Source of the DNA: an uncultured bacterium | GTDB taxonomy: Bacteria; Verrucomicrobiota; Kiritimatiellia; PWTM01 | NCBI GenBank assembly: GCA_938010045.1 | Contig: CALLFZ010000002.1 | Span: 1-64,000 of the forward strand | Direction of reading: 5' to 3' | DNA length: 64,000 bases | In this document: positions 29,591-38,319 of the stretch, one piece after another | How positions within the stretch are numbered: the first letter of the stretch is position 1 | Layout: each line of letters begins with the position of its first letter | Translations under genes and position numbers: made by a program | The notes under the pieces: generated by a model | Told to the model about the DNA's origin: nothing | What the model saw: the letters and a program-made list of their open reading frames with translations, nothing else | Database searches by the model: none

Positions 29591-29890
29591 TTGCGCTCGC
29601 GTGAGCTGGCTTCCATCGTTGCGTTGGTGGTCTTGGGCAGAAAAGGTTGGCTGACGAATTTGAGTGGTTTGGCGTTCGGAATCGGATCGCTCGCCTACCC
29701 GATCTTCTGGTGGCTGGCCGCGGATTTGGCGCCGCGTCTGGGGAGCACCTCGGCGGCCAAGAACGCGTTGGAATGGATTGCCGTACCCGGCGCGGGTTTG
29801 ACCATCGCCGGGCTGCTCGGAACCATCTTGGTGCTATGCCTCTCGCTGTTCAGACGCACGTCGGAGGCGGAGGTCTCGACGCGCCCGTGA
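29591..29890 (+). CDS. small predicted membrane protein, unknown
   Basis: A 99-residue frame beginning at TTG, with two likely membrane segments (LAFGIGSLAYPIFWWLAADL and IAVPGAGLTIAGLLGTILVL) and a polar C-terminus. The hydrophobic pattern looks protein-like, but no ribosome site or family is recognised. It could be a remnant of a larger membrane protein. The following 29939-30318 shows no gene. Confidence 0.35.
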   Translation: MRSRELASIVALVVLGRKGWLTNLSGLAFGIGSLAYPIFWWLAADLAPRLGSTSAAKNALEWIAVPGAGLTIAGLLGTILVLCLSLFRRTSEAEVSTRP

Positions 29891-29900
29891 GGCCGTGAAT

Positions 29901-29938
29901 CGACATGGACGGCGGGACCTTGAACCCGGTCCATGTCG
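29901..29938. repeat. 10-bp perfect inverted repeat
   Basis: CGACATGGAC and GTCCATGTCG flank an 18-base loop just after the small membrane ORF. No T-run follows, so it is not a typical intrinsic terminator. It could be an operator or an IS end. Confidence 0.45.
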
Positions 29939-30318
29939 GACACTTGAACTTGGTGCCGGCCGCCCTGGAACACCTGTTGGACCACGGTGTGGAGGGGGGA
30001 GGCGGGTCCGTGTCGGCGTGAAGAGCCGGATCGCCTGCGCGAGGGCGTGCGAGCGACAACCACCAATGTGGGTGCGCCTGGTCGGCGGGGATCAGCCCGC
30101 ACAACGTGTGGGCAAAGCAACTCGCCCGGTCCCGCGGCCGTCGCGATGGGCGGCGTATGCCGGCATCCGATCCGGTGTCCGTCGTCGCCCGAATCTTCAA
30201 ATTTTTCGAGGCGGCCCTGCCCTTCGATCCGGAGCGGATGCCCACGGAACCTCGCCTAAGGAGAACTGTGGGGGGCTGGTTGCGGAGGCGGCGGGGAGCG
30301 AATAGGCTCGGAGTCATC

Positions 30319-31389
30319 ATGAAAGATGTATCCCGCAGGTTTCTGGAATCGCTGATCCATGCGATCAGCCCCTCCGGCTACGAGGAAGAGGCCGCGCGCG
30401 TGTGGCAGGCCGAGGCGCGCGGGTTCGCCGCCGCGGTCCGTCATGACGTCCACGGCAACAGCCACGCGGTGATCAACCCCGGCGGCGCGCCGCGCGTGCT
30501 GCTCGCTGGCCACTGCGATGAAATTGGATTTGTGGTCTCGCATATTGACGACCATGGCTTTCTCTGGATTCAGCCGATCGGCGGTTGGGACCCGCAGATC
30601 CCGCAGGGTCACCGCGTCCTCATTCGCGGCCGCAAGGGACGCGTGCCTGGCGTAATCGGCAAAATGCCCATCCATCTGCTCAAGGCCGAGGAGCGCGAGA
30701 AGGTTACCAAGCTTGACCGATTGTGGGTGGACATCGGCGCCGGCAGCCGGAAGGAGGCCGAGAAGCGCGTCGCGGTCGGCGATCCGCTTGTCCTTGACCA
30801 CGACCTTGCGGAACTGAACGGCCGGATCCTCGCGGGCCGCGGGTTCGATAACCGCATCGGCGCCTTCATCGTCCTCGAGGTGCTGCGACACCTCGCGAAG
30901 TCGAAGCTGAAGGCCGAGGTCCACGCCGTCGCCACCGTCCAGGAGGAAATCGGCATCCGCGGCGCCCGCACTGCGGCGTTCGGCATCGACCCACAGATCG
31001 GCATCGCCACGGATGTGACGTTTGCCACCGATCATCCGACGATGGAGGAGGCGGTGCGCCGTTTCGGCAACATCAAGCTCGGCGGCGGCCCAGTGCTCTC
31101 GCGCGGCCCGAACGTCCATCCGCGTCTCTTTGAGCGCTTCGTCGAGACCGCCGAAAAGCGGAAGATTCGCCACCAGATCGAGGCTCACGGCGGCGCAACG
31201 CCGACCGATGCGAACCTGATCCAGGTCAGCCGCGCGGGAGTGATCACCGCGCTGGTCAGTACGCCGTGCCGGTATCTGCACAGCTCGTGCGAACTGATCC
31301 ACCTAGATGACGTCGAGGCGGAGATCGAGCTGATTGCCGAAACCGTGGCGGGGCTGAAGCCGGACACGGACTTCTCGCTGCTTCGCTGA
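30319..31389 (+). CDS. M42-family metallo-aminopeptidase
   Basis: A 356-residue cytoplasmic zinc peptidase of the M42 group (glutamyl aminopeptidase/deblocking aminopeptidase). Metal and catalytic residues are seen in AGHCDEIGF (H65, D67), GRGFDNRIGA, VQEEIGIRGA, ATDVTFATDHP and the C-terminal YLHSSCE. The frame extends back to 30106, but the ATG at 30319 has GGAG at proper spacing and starts at the family N-terminus (FLESLIHAISPSGYE). The sulfatase follows after 56 bases. Older annotations sometimes call this family endoglucanase, which the motifs do not support. Confidence 0.92.
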   Translation: MKDVSRRFLESLIHAISPSGYEEEAARVWQAEARGFAAAVRHDVHGNSHAVINPGGAPRVLLAGHCDEIGFVVSHIDDHGFLWIQPIGGWDPQIPQGHRVLIRGRKGRVPGVIGKMPIHLLKAEEREKVTKLDRLWVDIGAGSRKEAEKRVAVGDPLVLDHDLAELNGRILAGRGFDNRIGAFIVLEVLRHLAKSKLKAEVHAVATVQEEIGIRGARTAAFGIDPQIGIATDVTFATDHPTMEEAVRRFGNIKLGGGPVLSRGPNVHPRLFERFVETAEKRKIRHQIEAHGGATPTDANLIQVSRAGVITALVSTPCRYLHSSCELIHLDDVEAEIELIAETVAGLKPDTDFSLLR

Positions 31390-31445
31390 TGACCCGCGGC
31401 GCGCGCGCCGCCGCGCGCACGGCTCGGGCGAACGGAGGAGGCGGT

Positions 31446-32975
31446 ATGCGCTGGACGATGCGGGGATGGGTGCTCGCCACGGCGGGAGCCGCGGCGCTCG
31501 CGATGGCGGCCGAGCGGCCGCCGAATATTGTCATTGTGCTCGCTGATGACCTTGGATGGGGCGAGCTCGGCAGCTACGGCCAAACGAAGATCCGCACACC
31601 GCACGCCGACCGGCTTGCGCGGGAAGGGTTGCGCTTCACGCGTCATTACAGCGGCAGTCCCGTCTGCGCTCCATCGCGCTGCGTATTACTCACCGGCCAT
31701 CACCCTGGACACGCCGCGGTGCGCGACAACCGGCCGTCCGGCACGGGCGAGGGGCAGTGGGACCTGCCGGCCGGCATCCCGACCCTCGCGGAGGTCCTGC
31801 GCAGGCGCGGTTATGCCACCGGCCTTTTTGGCAAATGGGGGCTGGGCACGCTCGAGGGGCCGGGCCATCCCTCGAAGCGCGGCTTTGACCGATGGTTTGG
31901 CTACCTCTGCCAGTCGCAAGCGCACTCGCTGTACCCCAGCTTCCTCCGCGACGACGGCCGCGTGTTCCCTTTGAACAACGATCCGCCGGTCCCCGGACAT
32001 GCCCGCTTCCCGGACGGCGTTGACCCGTTCGATCCATCCGCATACGCTCCGTACAAAGGCCGCGATTACGCGCCGGCCCGCATTCGGGAGGCCGCACTCG
32101 AGTTCATCCGGCGCCATCGCGACCGCCCCTTCTTCCTCTACTACGCGAACGTGCTTCCCCATCTCGCGTTGATGGTGCCCGACGAGGACCTGCGGCCCTA
32201 CCTCGAGCTTGGCTGGGACGATCCGCCCTATCTTGGCACCCATGGCTATACGCCGCACCGACACCCGCGCGCCGCGTATGCGGCGATGATCAGCCGCCTC
32301 GACGCCGATCTCGGCGCCGTGTTGGAAGAACTCGGTCGGGCCGGGCTGGAGCGCGACACGATCGTGATCTTTTCGTCCGACAACGGCCCGACGCATGACG
32401 TTGGCGGTGTCGACACGGCCTTTTTCAATTCCGCGGGCGGTCTCAAGGGGCGTAAAGGATCGCTGGACGAGGGTGGCATCCGCGTGCCGTGCATCGTCCG
32501 CTGGCCGGGCCACACGCCCGCCGGCTCAGTCACCGACGCGCTCACCGGCTTCGAGGATTGGATGCCGACGCTGCTGGAGATTGCGGGTGCCGAGCGGCCG
32601 GCCGGGCTCGACGGGGTGAGTTTGCGGGGGCTGCTCGAGGGTGGCGCGGCGCCGGAGCGCGAATTTCTGTATCGCGAGTTTCCCGGTTACCGCGGCTGGC
32701 AGGCCGTCTGGCAGGGCCCGTGGAAGGCCGTGCGTCGCGATGTGCTGCCGCGCGCGCGCCGCGGCGAGCCAGCGCTCACCGAGCTGTACAACCTCGCCGA
32801 GGATCCCGCCGAAACCCGGAATCTCGCGGCGGAACATCCGGAGCTCGTGGTACGGTTCGATCAGATTATGGCCCGAGAACACACACCCTCGCCCGACTTC
32901 CCGCTGCTGCTGATGGACGGTCTCCCGTCAAGCGACAGAAAGCAACGAGAGCCGAAACCGCGCGAGTCGCGGTGA
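31446..32975 (+). CDS. secreted Cys-type sulfatase (arylsulfatase A-like, S1 family)
   Basis: A 509-residue exported sulfatase. An ATG at 31389 overlaps the previous stop. I chose 31446 because GGAGGAGG precedes it and the signal peptide (TMRGWVLATAGAAALAMAA) begins there. The formylglycine motif is C74-A-P-S-R, and metal ligands appear in VLADDLGWGE and SSDNGPTHD. KGRKGSLDEGGIRVP is the usual substrate-side loop. Cys-type sites need oxidation to formylglycine, and the maturase at 59419-60714 could do this. It probably removes sulfate esters from marine or host glycans. The substrate is unknown. Confidence 0.93.
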   Translation: MRWTMRGWVLATAGAAALAMAAERPPNIVIVLADDLGWGELGSYGQTKIRTPHADRLAREGLRFTRHYSGSPVCAPSRCVLLTGHHPGHAAVRDNRPSGTGEGQWDLPAGIPTLAEVLRRRGYATGLFGKWGLGTLEGPGHPSKRGFDRWFGYLCQSQAHSLYPSFLRDDGRVFPLNNDPPVPGHARFPDGVDPFDPSAYAPYKGRDYAPARIREAALEFIRRHRDRPFFLYYANVLPHLALMVPDEDLRPYLELGWDDPPYLGTHGYTPHRHPRAAYAAMISRLDADLGAVLEELGRAGLERDTIVIFSSDNGPTHDVGGVDTAFFNSAGGLKGRKGSLDEGGIRVPCIVRWPGHTPAGSVTDALTGFEDWMPTLLEIAGAERPAGLDGVSLRGLLEGGAAPEREFLYREFPGYRGWQAVWQGPWKAVRRDVLPRARRGEPALTELYNLAEDPAETRNLAAEHPELVVRFDQIMAREHTPSPDFPLLLMDGLPSSDRKQREPKPRESR

Positions 32976-33113
32976 ACGAGTCGGCTCTCCGCGTCTCGCC
33001 GTCTCGACAATTCGGGCGCAGGCCGGCCGAGAACGCGCGCGGCCGCGCATTTGAACGGACGCTGTCTCGGGGCGAGAATGCGTACGCCCGGGGCGGGCGT
33101 CCAGCGGCGGCAC

Positions 33114-34547
33114 ATGAACGAGGTGATGAACAACGACGGTGGCGCGGTCGTGCGGATCGCCATCGCGCGTGTCCGCGGCGAAGCGGCGGCCGGGGATATC
33201 GAGGACGTCCGAGGCGGCGAGGGGGGCGGTTGGCGGTGCGGTGCGCCGCGCGGGGAGATCGCGCCGCGGTTTTTCGATTCGCCGGGTGGTGGCCCGTCCA
33301 ATGGCGCCATCTGGCGCATCGCCGGCGCGGGGCGGCCTGGCGTGAACGGCTCGTGGAGCCGCACCCTGCCCGTCGAGGGCGGCCGATGGTATCGGTGGCA
33401 AGCGCGGTTCACAGCCCAGGGAGTACCTCATCTCGACCGCAGCGTAGGGCCTCGAATCATGTGGCCGGATGAACGTGGAAGCCCCGTTCCGCTGGATCTG
33501 CATCCGCGGGTGCGCATGCTCACCCACCGCGCCGCGCAAGCCGAGCCGGAGTCTCCAGGACCCGCCCCTCCCGCATCACCTGCGGACGGATGGTGGCAGG
33601 TGGACGGTCGATATCCGGCGCCGTCGAACGCGCGGCGCGCAACGATCCAACTGCAGCTTGGTTGGACCCATCACGGCGACGTGCGGTGGTCAGACATCTC
33701 ATTGGCGCCCTGCGAACCGCCGCCGCCGCGGCCGGTCCGGATCGCCGCGGTACATCGGCGACCGCGCGCCGGTTGCGCGCCGGCGGAGAAGCCTCCGCAG
33801 TTCGCGCCGCTCATCGAGGACGCTGCGCGGCGGGGTGCGCATCGCGTCGTACCACCCGAGACGCTGACCGACGACGGTACCGGCCGCTCCATTGCCGTTG
33901 CCGACTGCGCCGAGCCGGTGCCTGGACCCTCGACCGACCATTTCGGCGCACTTGCGATTCGATACAACCTCGACATCGTTGCCGGCCTCGTCGAGCACGA
34001 CGGCCCCCTCGTCTTCAACGTCGCGGTGCTGGTCGGGCCGGACAGAACGCTGATCGGCAAATACCGCAAGCTCATGCTCCCCCGCACTGAAGTCGAGGCC
34101 GGCGTCGAGCCGGGAGGCGACTACCCGGTGTTTGAAACGCGGTTTAGGCGGCTTGGAATCATGGTTTGCGACGACGGCGTCTTTTCCGAGGTCGCGCGCG
34201 CGCTGGCCTTGAATGGCGCCGAGATCATCGCCTGGCCGGTCTGGGGTTGCGATCCGGTGCTTACGGCGGCGCGCGCCGGCGAACACCGCGTGTGGTTGAT
34301 CCGCAGCGCCTACACGCCGGCCGACTGGGGCTGGATGCCCACCGCGATCCACGACCCCACCGGCCGGATGGTCGCGCAGGCGAAGGCACGGGGGACCCTC
34401 GCCTTCGCCGAGATTGACCTCGAATGGCGGTTTCTGGTGTACAGCCTCGGAGATTTCCGCGCAGAATGGCCGCGCCATCGGCCGCCGGTGAACTTGGAAT
34501 GGCCCGACGAACGGACCGCCATGCAACCCAAGGAGCCCACACGATGA
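33114..34547 (+). CDS. nitrilase-superfamily carbon-nitrogen hydrolase with N-terminal beta-sandwich
   Basis: A 477-residue protein. The C-terminal 270 residues are a nitrilase-superfamily amidase fold with the Glu-Lys-Cys triad in VVPPETLTDD, IGKYRKLMLPR and LGIMVCDDGVF. The N-terminal 200 residues look like a carbohydrate-binding beta-sandwich (GGRWYRWQARFTAQG, IQLQLGWTHHGDVRWSDI). No signal peptide is seen from this ATG. Starts at 33051, 33078 or 33126 are also possible, so the N-terminus is uncertain. The stop overlaps the next ATG (ATGA). Its place after a sulfatase suggests action on an N-acyl or amide group of a sugar derivative, which is an inference. Confidence 0.75.
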   Translation: MNEVMNNDGGAVVRIAIARVRGEAAAGDIEDVRGGEGGGWRCGAPRGEIAPRFFDSPGGGPSNGAIWRIAGAGRPGVNGSWSRTLPVEGGRWYRWQARFTAQGVPHLDRSVGPRIMWPDERGSPVPLDLHPRVRMLTHRAAQAEPESPGPAPPASPADGWWQVDGRYPAPSNARRATIQLQLGWTHHGDVRWSDISLAPCEPPPPRPVRIAAVHRRPRAGCAPAEKPPQFAPLIEDAARRGAHRVVPPETLTDDGTGRSIAVADCAEPVPGPSTDHFGALAIRYNLDIVAGLVEHDGPLVFNVAVLVGPDRTLIGKYRKLMLPRTEVEAGVEPGGDYPVFETRFRRLGIMVCDDGVFSEVARALALNGAEIIAWPVWGCDPVLTAARAGEHRVWLIRSAYTPADWGWMPTAIHDPTGRMVAQAKARGTLAFAEIDLEWRFLVYSLGDFRAEWPRHRPPVNLEWPDERTAMQPKEPTR

Positions 34548-35536
34548 ACTACCGACCACTCGGCTACACGAATCTACAGGTATCCACGATCGCGCTCGGC
34601 ACATGGTCGACCGGCGGTGGACCGTGGTGGGGTGACACCGACGAGGCTGAGGCCGTTCGGGCGATCCAGGCCTCGCTCGACGCGGGCGTGAACCTCATCG
34701 ACACCGCTCCCATGTACGGCTTCGGCCGCGCCGAGGAGCTGATCGGCCGCGCGATTCGAGGCCGCCGTGACCAAGTCGTGATCGCGACCAAGTGCGGGCT
34801 CTGGTGGACGGACGCGCGAGGCAGCCGCTGGTTCGAGCACCAGGGCCGCGCAATTTACCGCTCGCTGCGGCCGGATACGATCCGCATCGAGCTTGAGGAG
34901 AGTCTGCGCCGGCTCGGCGTGGACTGCATTGACCTCTACCAAACCCACTGGCCAGCGATGCCGCCGGATCCGACGCCGATCGCCGAAACGATGGCCTGCC
35001 TTCTCGAGCTGCGCGATCAGGGAAAGATCCGCGCGATCGGTGTTTCGAACGTGACACCGGCTCAGATCGAGGAATATCTCGCCGTCGGACCCGTCGCCGC
35101 CTGTCAGCCCCGCTACAGCATGCTCGACCGCCGCATCGAACGCGATCTGCTGCCATTCTGCTTGCAACGCAATATCGCGACGCTGGTCTATTCGCCGTTG
35201 GAGCAGGGGTTGCTCACGGGGCGCATCGGCATGGACCGCACGTTCTCACCGGGCGAATACCGAAACATGATTCCGTGGTTTCGCCCCGCCAACCGCCGGC
35301 GCGTGCTCGAGCTGCTCGACGGTTGGCGCGACCTCTGTGAGGCGCACCGGTGCACGATGGGTCAACTGGTGCTGGCCTGGACCGTGGCGCAGCCCGGTGT
35401 GACCTGCGCGCTGGTCGGTGCGCGCAAGGTGGCGCATGCCGAGGAGAACGCGGCGGCCGGCGACGTGACGCTTTCGGCGGACGAGCTCGCCCGCATGCGC
35501 CGCGATCTCGAACTGCTCGGCGCCCCGGCCGACTGA
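34544..35536 (+). CDS. aldo/keto reductase
   Basis: A 330-residue NAD(P)H-dependent TIM-barrel oxidoreductase. The catalytic tetrad is D53 and Y58 (LIDTAPMYGFG), K83 (IATKCG) and H135 (YQTHWP). The cofactor-binding part is near GVSNVTPAQIEEY and CALVGARK. The start is fixed by AAGGAG and the ATGA overlap with the preceding nitrilase-type gene. It is the last gene of the plus-strand cluster and probably handles a sugar aldehyde or ketone. Confidence 0.92.
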   Translation: MNYRPLGYTNLQVSTIALGTWSTGGGPWWGDTDEAEAVRAIQASLDAGVNLIDTAPMYGFGRAEELIGRAIRGRRDQVVIATKCGLWWTDARGSRWFEHQGRAIYRSLRPDTIRIELEESLRRLGVDCIDLYQTHWPAMPPDPTPIAETMACLLELRDQGKIRAIGVSNVTPAQIEEYLAVGPVAACQPRYSMLDRRIERDLLPFCLQRNIATLVYSPLEQGLLTGRIGMDRTFSPGEYRNMIPWFRPANRRRVLELLDGWRDLCEAHRCTMGQLVLAWTVAQPGVTCALVGARKVAHAEENAAAGDVTLSADELARMRRDLELLGAPAD

Positions 35537-35979
35537 ACCCTGGCCTCGGCACGCGATCTCACCACCGCGAAACCTTGAAAACTAGCAAGCCAGGGAGAGG
35601 GCGAGCGGATCGGGTGCGACAAATTTCGATCGCGTCTACCCCCCAAAGTTCACGGCATGGGGCGAAACGTGTCAGGTGGTCGCGCCACTAGACGGAGCCT
35701 ATGGACCCAGCCGCCGTGACGTTGACGGCCTGTACCTCTTCGGAGAGGTTGCGGTGATTGCCGCGGATGCCAACGCCGATGTGATCATGTTTGACTCCGG
35801 CGGCCACAGTCTCGCCGTTCTCAAAGGTAAAGGCGTCGGACGTGTCCTCGGTGTTGTCCTAAGCGCAGACATTGATCTGGGACTTTGCCGTGCGATGGCA
35901 GGATGTATCTCTGTACCATGGCCGCATCTCGCCGGGGGAGCGGATGGGATGGTCGCGGTCGAAGACCGGCTCGTGTCAT

Positions 35980-36262
35980 TCGTTGTTTTGCGTTTGGTCT
36001 GGACAAAGGCCGTCTGGTTGGCGCGGGAGAGGACGCCCTCGTCCAGCACGATGCCGTAGCAGCCGGCGGGCTTGAGTCTGTCTATCCGATGCTGTTAAAA
36101 AAGCACTTGCGTTGTGATCGTCTTCTAAGCAAAGCACGTCGGGGCATCCTGGCCGTCTTGGCCGCCGAAGGGCGCGCAGTTCGACCGGCGCATGATGTCG
36201 CAGATGTTTTTGATCGCCCCGTTGAGGAATTGGGGGGTGGTGTGGCGTTTGGTGTTTTTCAT
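35980..36262 (-). pseudogene. remnant of a type I restriction-modification HsdM gene
   Basis: The 35537-36633 gap has no intact gene, but the minus strand carries two pieces of a type I DNA methyltransferase in one frame. The first starts at 36262 (QFLNGAIKNICDIMRRSNCA) and is the family N-terminus. It stops at 36125. After two in-frame stops comes RLKPAGCYGIVLDEGVLSRA followed by NQTAFVQTKRK (about 36078-35988). This matches the segment that follows the SAM-binding and NPPF region in HsdM. The whole central catalytic part is deleted. No hsdS or hsdR is seen. The remainder of the gap (35537-35979 and 36263-36633) has only unassignable frames. Confidence 0.7.
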
Positions 36263-36633
36263 GGTTTCATCAGGTTGTCCGGCCTGATGGAACCTGTCGG
36301 AGATGTCAAAGCCTCCTTTCGAATGCTTTTTTCAAGATGGCGGCTGGGACATCGTGGGGGTTCAATGGAGTTCCGCGCAGCTCACACGCCCCCAGCCTGA
36401 CCCATCTCCAGCCGTCGGTCAGGGGGGGCAGTCTCGGCGTGTTCGTTGCTTTCACTCATGCTGCGAACATCCTTTCGTGTATTTCACGTCAGACGGGCGC
36501 CGCATCGCCCACTCCGTTGAGCGCGGCCAAACCATTGGCGCGGACCAGGGTGGTGCCGCGCTCTACCGGGCAGCGCACTGTCCGAGTCGCGCGCATGGTG
36601 CGCCGCGACACGGCGACGAGTGGTCGGGCCCCC

Positions 36634-37965
36634 TCAAGGGCGCTGGTCCATCGGGACGAATGGGCGGGCCGGCTCGCCGATGTAGAGCTGGCGCGGCCGG
36701 CCGATCTTTTGGGCGGGGTCGCGGCGGTTTTCCATCCAGTGCGCGATCCAGCCCGGCAGCCGCCCGATCGCGAACATCACGGTGAACATGTTGGTTGGGA
36801 TGCCCATCGCGCGGTAAGCGATGCCGGTGTAGAAATCCACGTTCGGATAGAGGTGCCGCTCTTGGAAGTACGGGTCGTTCAGCGCCTTCTCCTCGAGCTC
36901 CATCGCGATTTCCAGCACCGGATCGTTGTGCATGCCGAGCCGCGCCAGCAGCTTTCGGCACGCGTCCTTCGCAATCCTCGCGCGCGGGTCGTAGGTCTTG
37001 TAGATGCGGTGACCAAACCCCATGAGACGAGACTTCGGATCACCCTTCTTTGCGCGTTCGATCATCTTGTCGACCCGGCCGCGGTCCTCTCGGAGGATGC
37101 GCTCGAGCATCTCGATCACCGCCTGGTTCGCTCCGCCGTGGAGGGGCCCCCACAGCGCGCAGATGCCCGCGGCAATGGAGGCGTAGAGGCTACTGCCGGC
37201 ACTGCCGACGATCCGCACAACCGACGTGGAGCAGTTCTGCTCGTGGTCCGCATGCAGGATCAAAAACAGGTTGAGCGCGCGCACGACCACAGGGTCGGGC
37301 CAGTAATCGTTCACGGGCGATGAGAACATCATGTTCAGGAAGTTCTCGCAGTAGCTCATCCGGTGGCTCGGATACACGAACGGCTCACCGATGGACTTCT
37401 TGTACGAGAAGGCCGCGATCGTGCGCAGCTTCGACAGCAGCCGCGTCGCCGTGATATCGAGGGGCTCGTTCGGATCATCCTGCCCGATTTCGGGGTAGAA
37501 CGAGGAGAGCGACACCACCATGGCCGAGAGCACCGCCATTGGATGCGCGTGCTCGGGATAGTTCAGGAAGAAGTCGCGCATGTCCTCGTGGATCATCGAG
37601 TGGCGGTTCATCAGGTCCGAGAAATGCTGCCACTCGGTGCGGTTCGGCAGTTTGCCGAGGATCAGCAGGTACGCGACCTCCAGAAACACGCAGTGCTCGG
37701 CGAGGTCCTCAATCGCGTAGCCACGGTGCCGGAGGATGCCGCGCTCGCCGTCGATAAAGGTAATGTCGCTGGTGCAGGCGCCGGTGTTGACGAACCCCGG
37801 ATCGAGGGTGATCAGACCCGTGTCGCGCCGGAGCGTCGAGATGTCCACGGCCACCTCGCCTTCCGTGCCGAGGCGGATCGGGTACGTCCAGCTCCGGCCG
37901 CGCCAGCTCAGGCGGACGCGGTCCTCGGTCGAGGGCGGCGCTGTGGACGGCCGTTTTTTGCTCAT
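36634..37965 (-). CDS. gltA: citrate synthase
   Basis: A 443-residue enzyme condensing oxaloacetate and acetyl-CoA. The catalytic residues are seen in LWGPLHGGANQAV, GFGHRIYKTYDPRA and NVDFYTG. The N-terminal part (SWRGRSWTYPIRLGTEGEVA) is typical of the long type I/II bacterial form. Its ATG overlaps the stop of the ribosomal protein L28 gene (ATGA), so its translation is coupled to rpmB. Confidence 0.96.
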   Translation of the reverse strand: MSKKRPSTAPPSTEDRVRLSWRGRSWTYPIRLGTEGEVAVDISTLRRDTGLITLDPGFVNTGACTSDITFIDGERGILRHRGYAIEDLAEHCVFLEVAYLLILGKLPNRTEWQHFSDLMNRHSMIHEDMRDFFLNYPEHAHPMAVLSAMVVSLSSFYPEIGQDDPNEPLDITATRLLSKLRTIAAFSYKKSIGEPFVYPSHRMSYCENFLNMMFSSPVNDYWPDPVVVRALNLFLILHADHEQNCSTSVVRIVGSAGSSLYASIAAGICALWGPLHGGANQAVIEMLERILREDRGRVDKMIERAKKGDPKSRLMGFGHRIYKTYDPRARIAKDACRKLLARLGMHNDPVLEIAMELEEKALNDPYFQERHLYPNVDFYTGIAYRAMGIPTNMFTVMFAIGRLPGWIAHWMENRRDPAQKIGRPRQLYIGEPARPFVPMDQRP

Positions 37966-38213
37966 CCTGATGTTGCGGTCCGGGATCCTGCGCCGGAGGC
38001 GCCGAGGCGACGGAAACAGCTCATGCACACGCGGCGAGTCACCCATGAAGCGCCCTCGCGCACCCGAACCTTGCGGAGATTCGGGAGAAAGCGGCGACGC
38101 GTGACCGCCGTTGTGTGCATGCCGATGCCGCCCTTTTTCTTTGCGAGCCCGTGCCGGACAATGCGGTTGCCGGTCACCGGTTTTTTGCCACAGATATCAC
38201 AGACTCGTGCCAT
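37962..38213 (-). CDS. rpmB: 50S ribosomal protein L28
   Basis: An 83-residue ribosomal protein. MARVCDICGKKPVTGN and HTTAVTRRRFLPNLRKVRV are family signatures. Two Cys pairs (C5/C8 and C63/C66) indicate the zinc-binding form. It overlaps citrate synthase by four bases, and an ABC ATPase gene ends 106 bases upstream. Confidence 0.95.
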   Translation of the reverse strand: MARVCDICGKKPVTGNRIVRHGLAKKKGGIGMHTTAVTRRRFLPNLRKVRVREGASWVTRRVCMSCFRRLGASGAGSRTATSG

Positions 38214-38319
38214 GGCTTGCGCGCTCCTGCGTGTTGTCGAATGAGTCGAGCACTATACCCACCCACGGGCCGGGTTGGCAACCCTCTCAGCGAGGCGGCC
38301 GGCCGGCCGGGCGTCGGTC

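Noticed and set aside
35676-36059. Plus-strand ORF with YLFGEVAVIAADANADVIMF as a new gene
   Set aside because: The opposite strand carries HsdM homology over part of the region, and the plus-strand frame has no convincing start or family. It is left unassigned.
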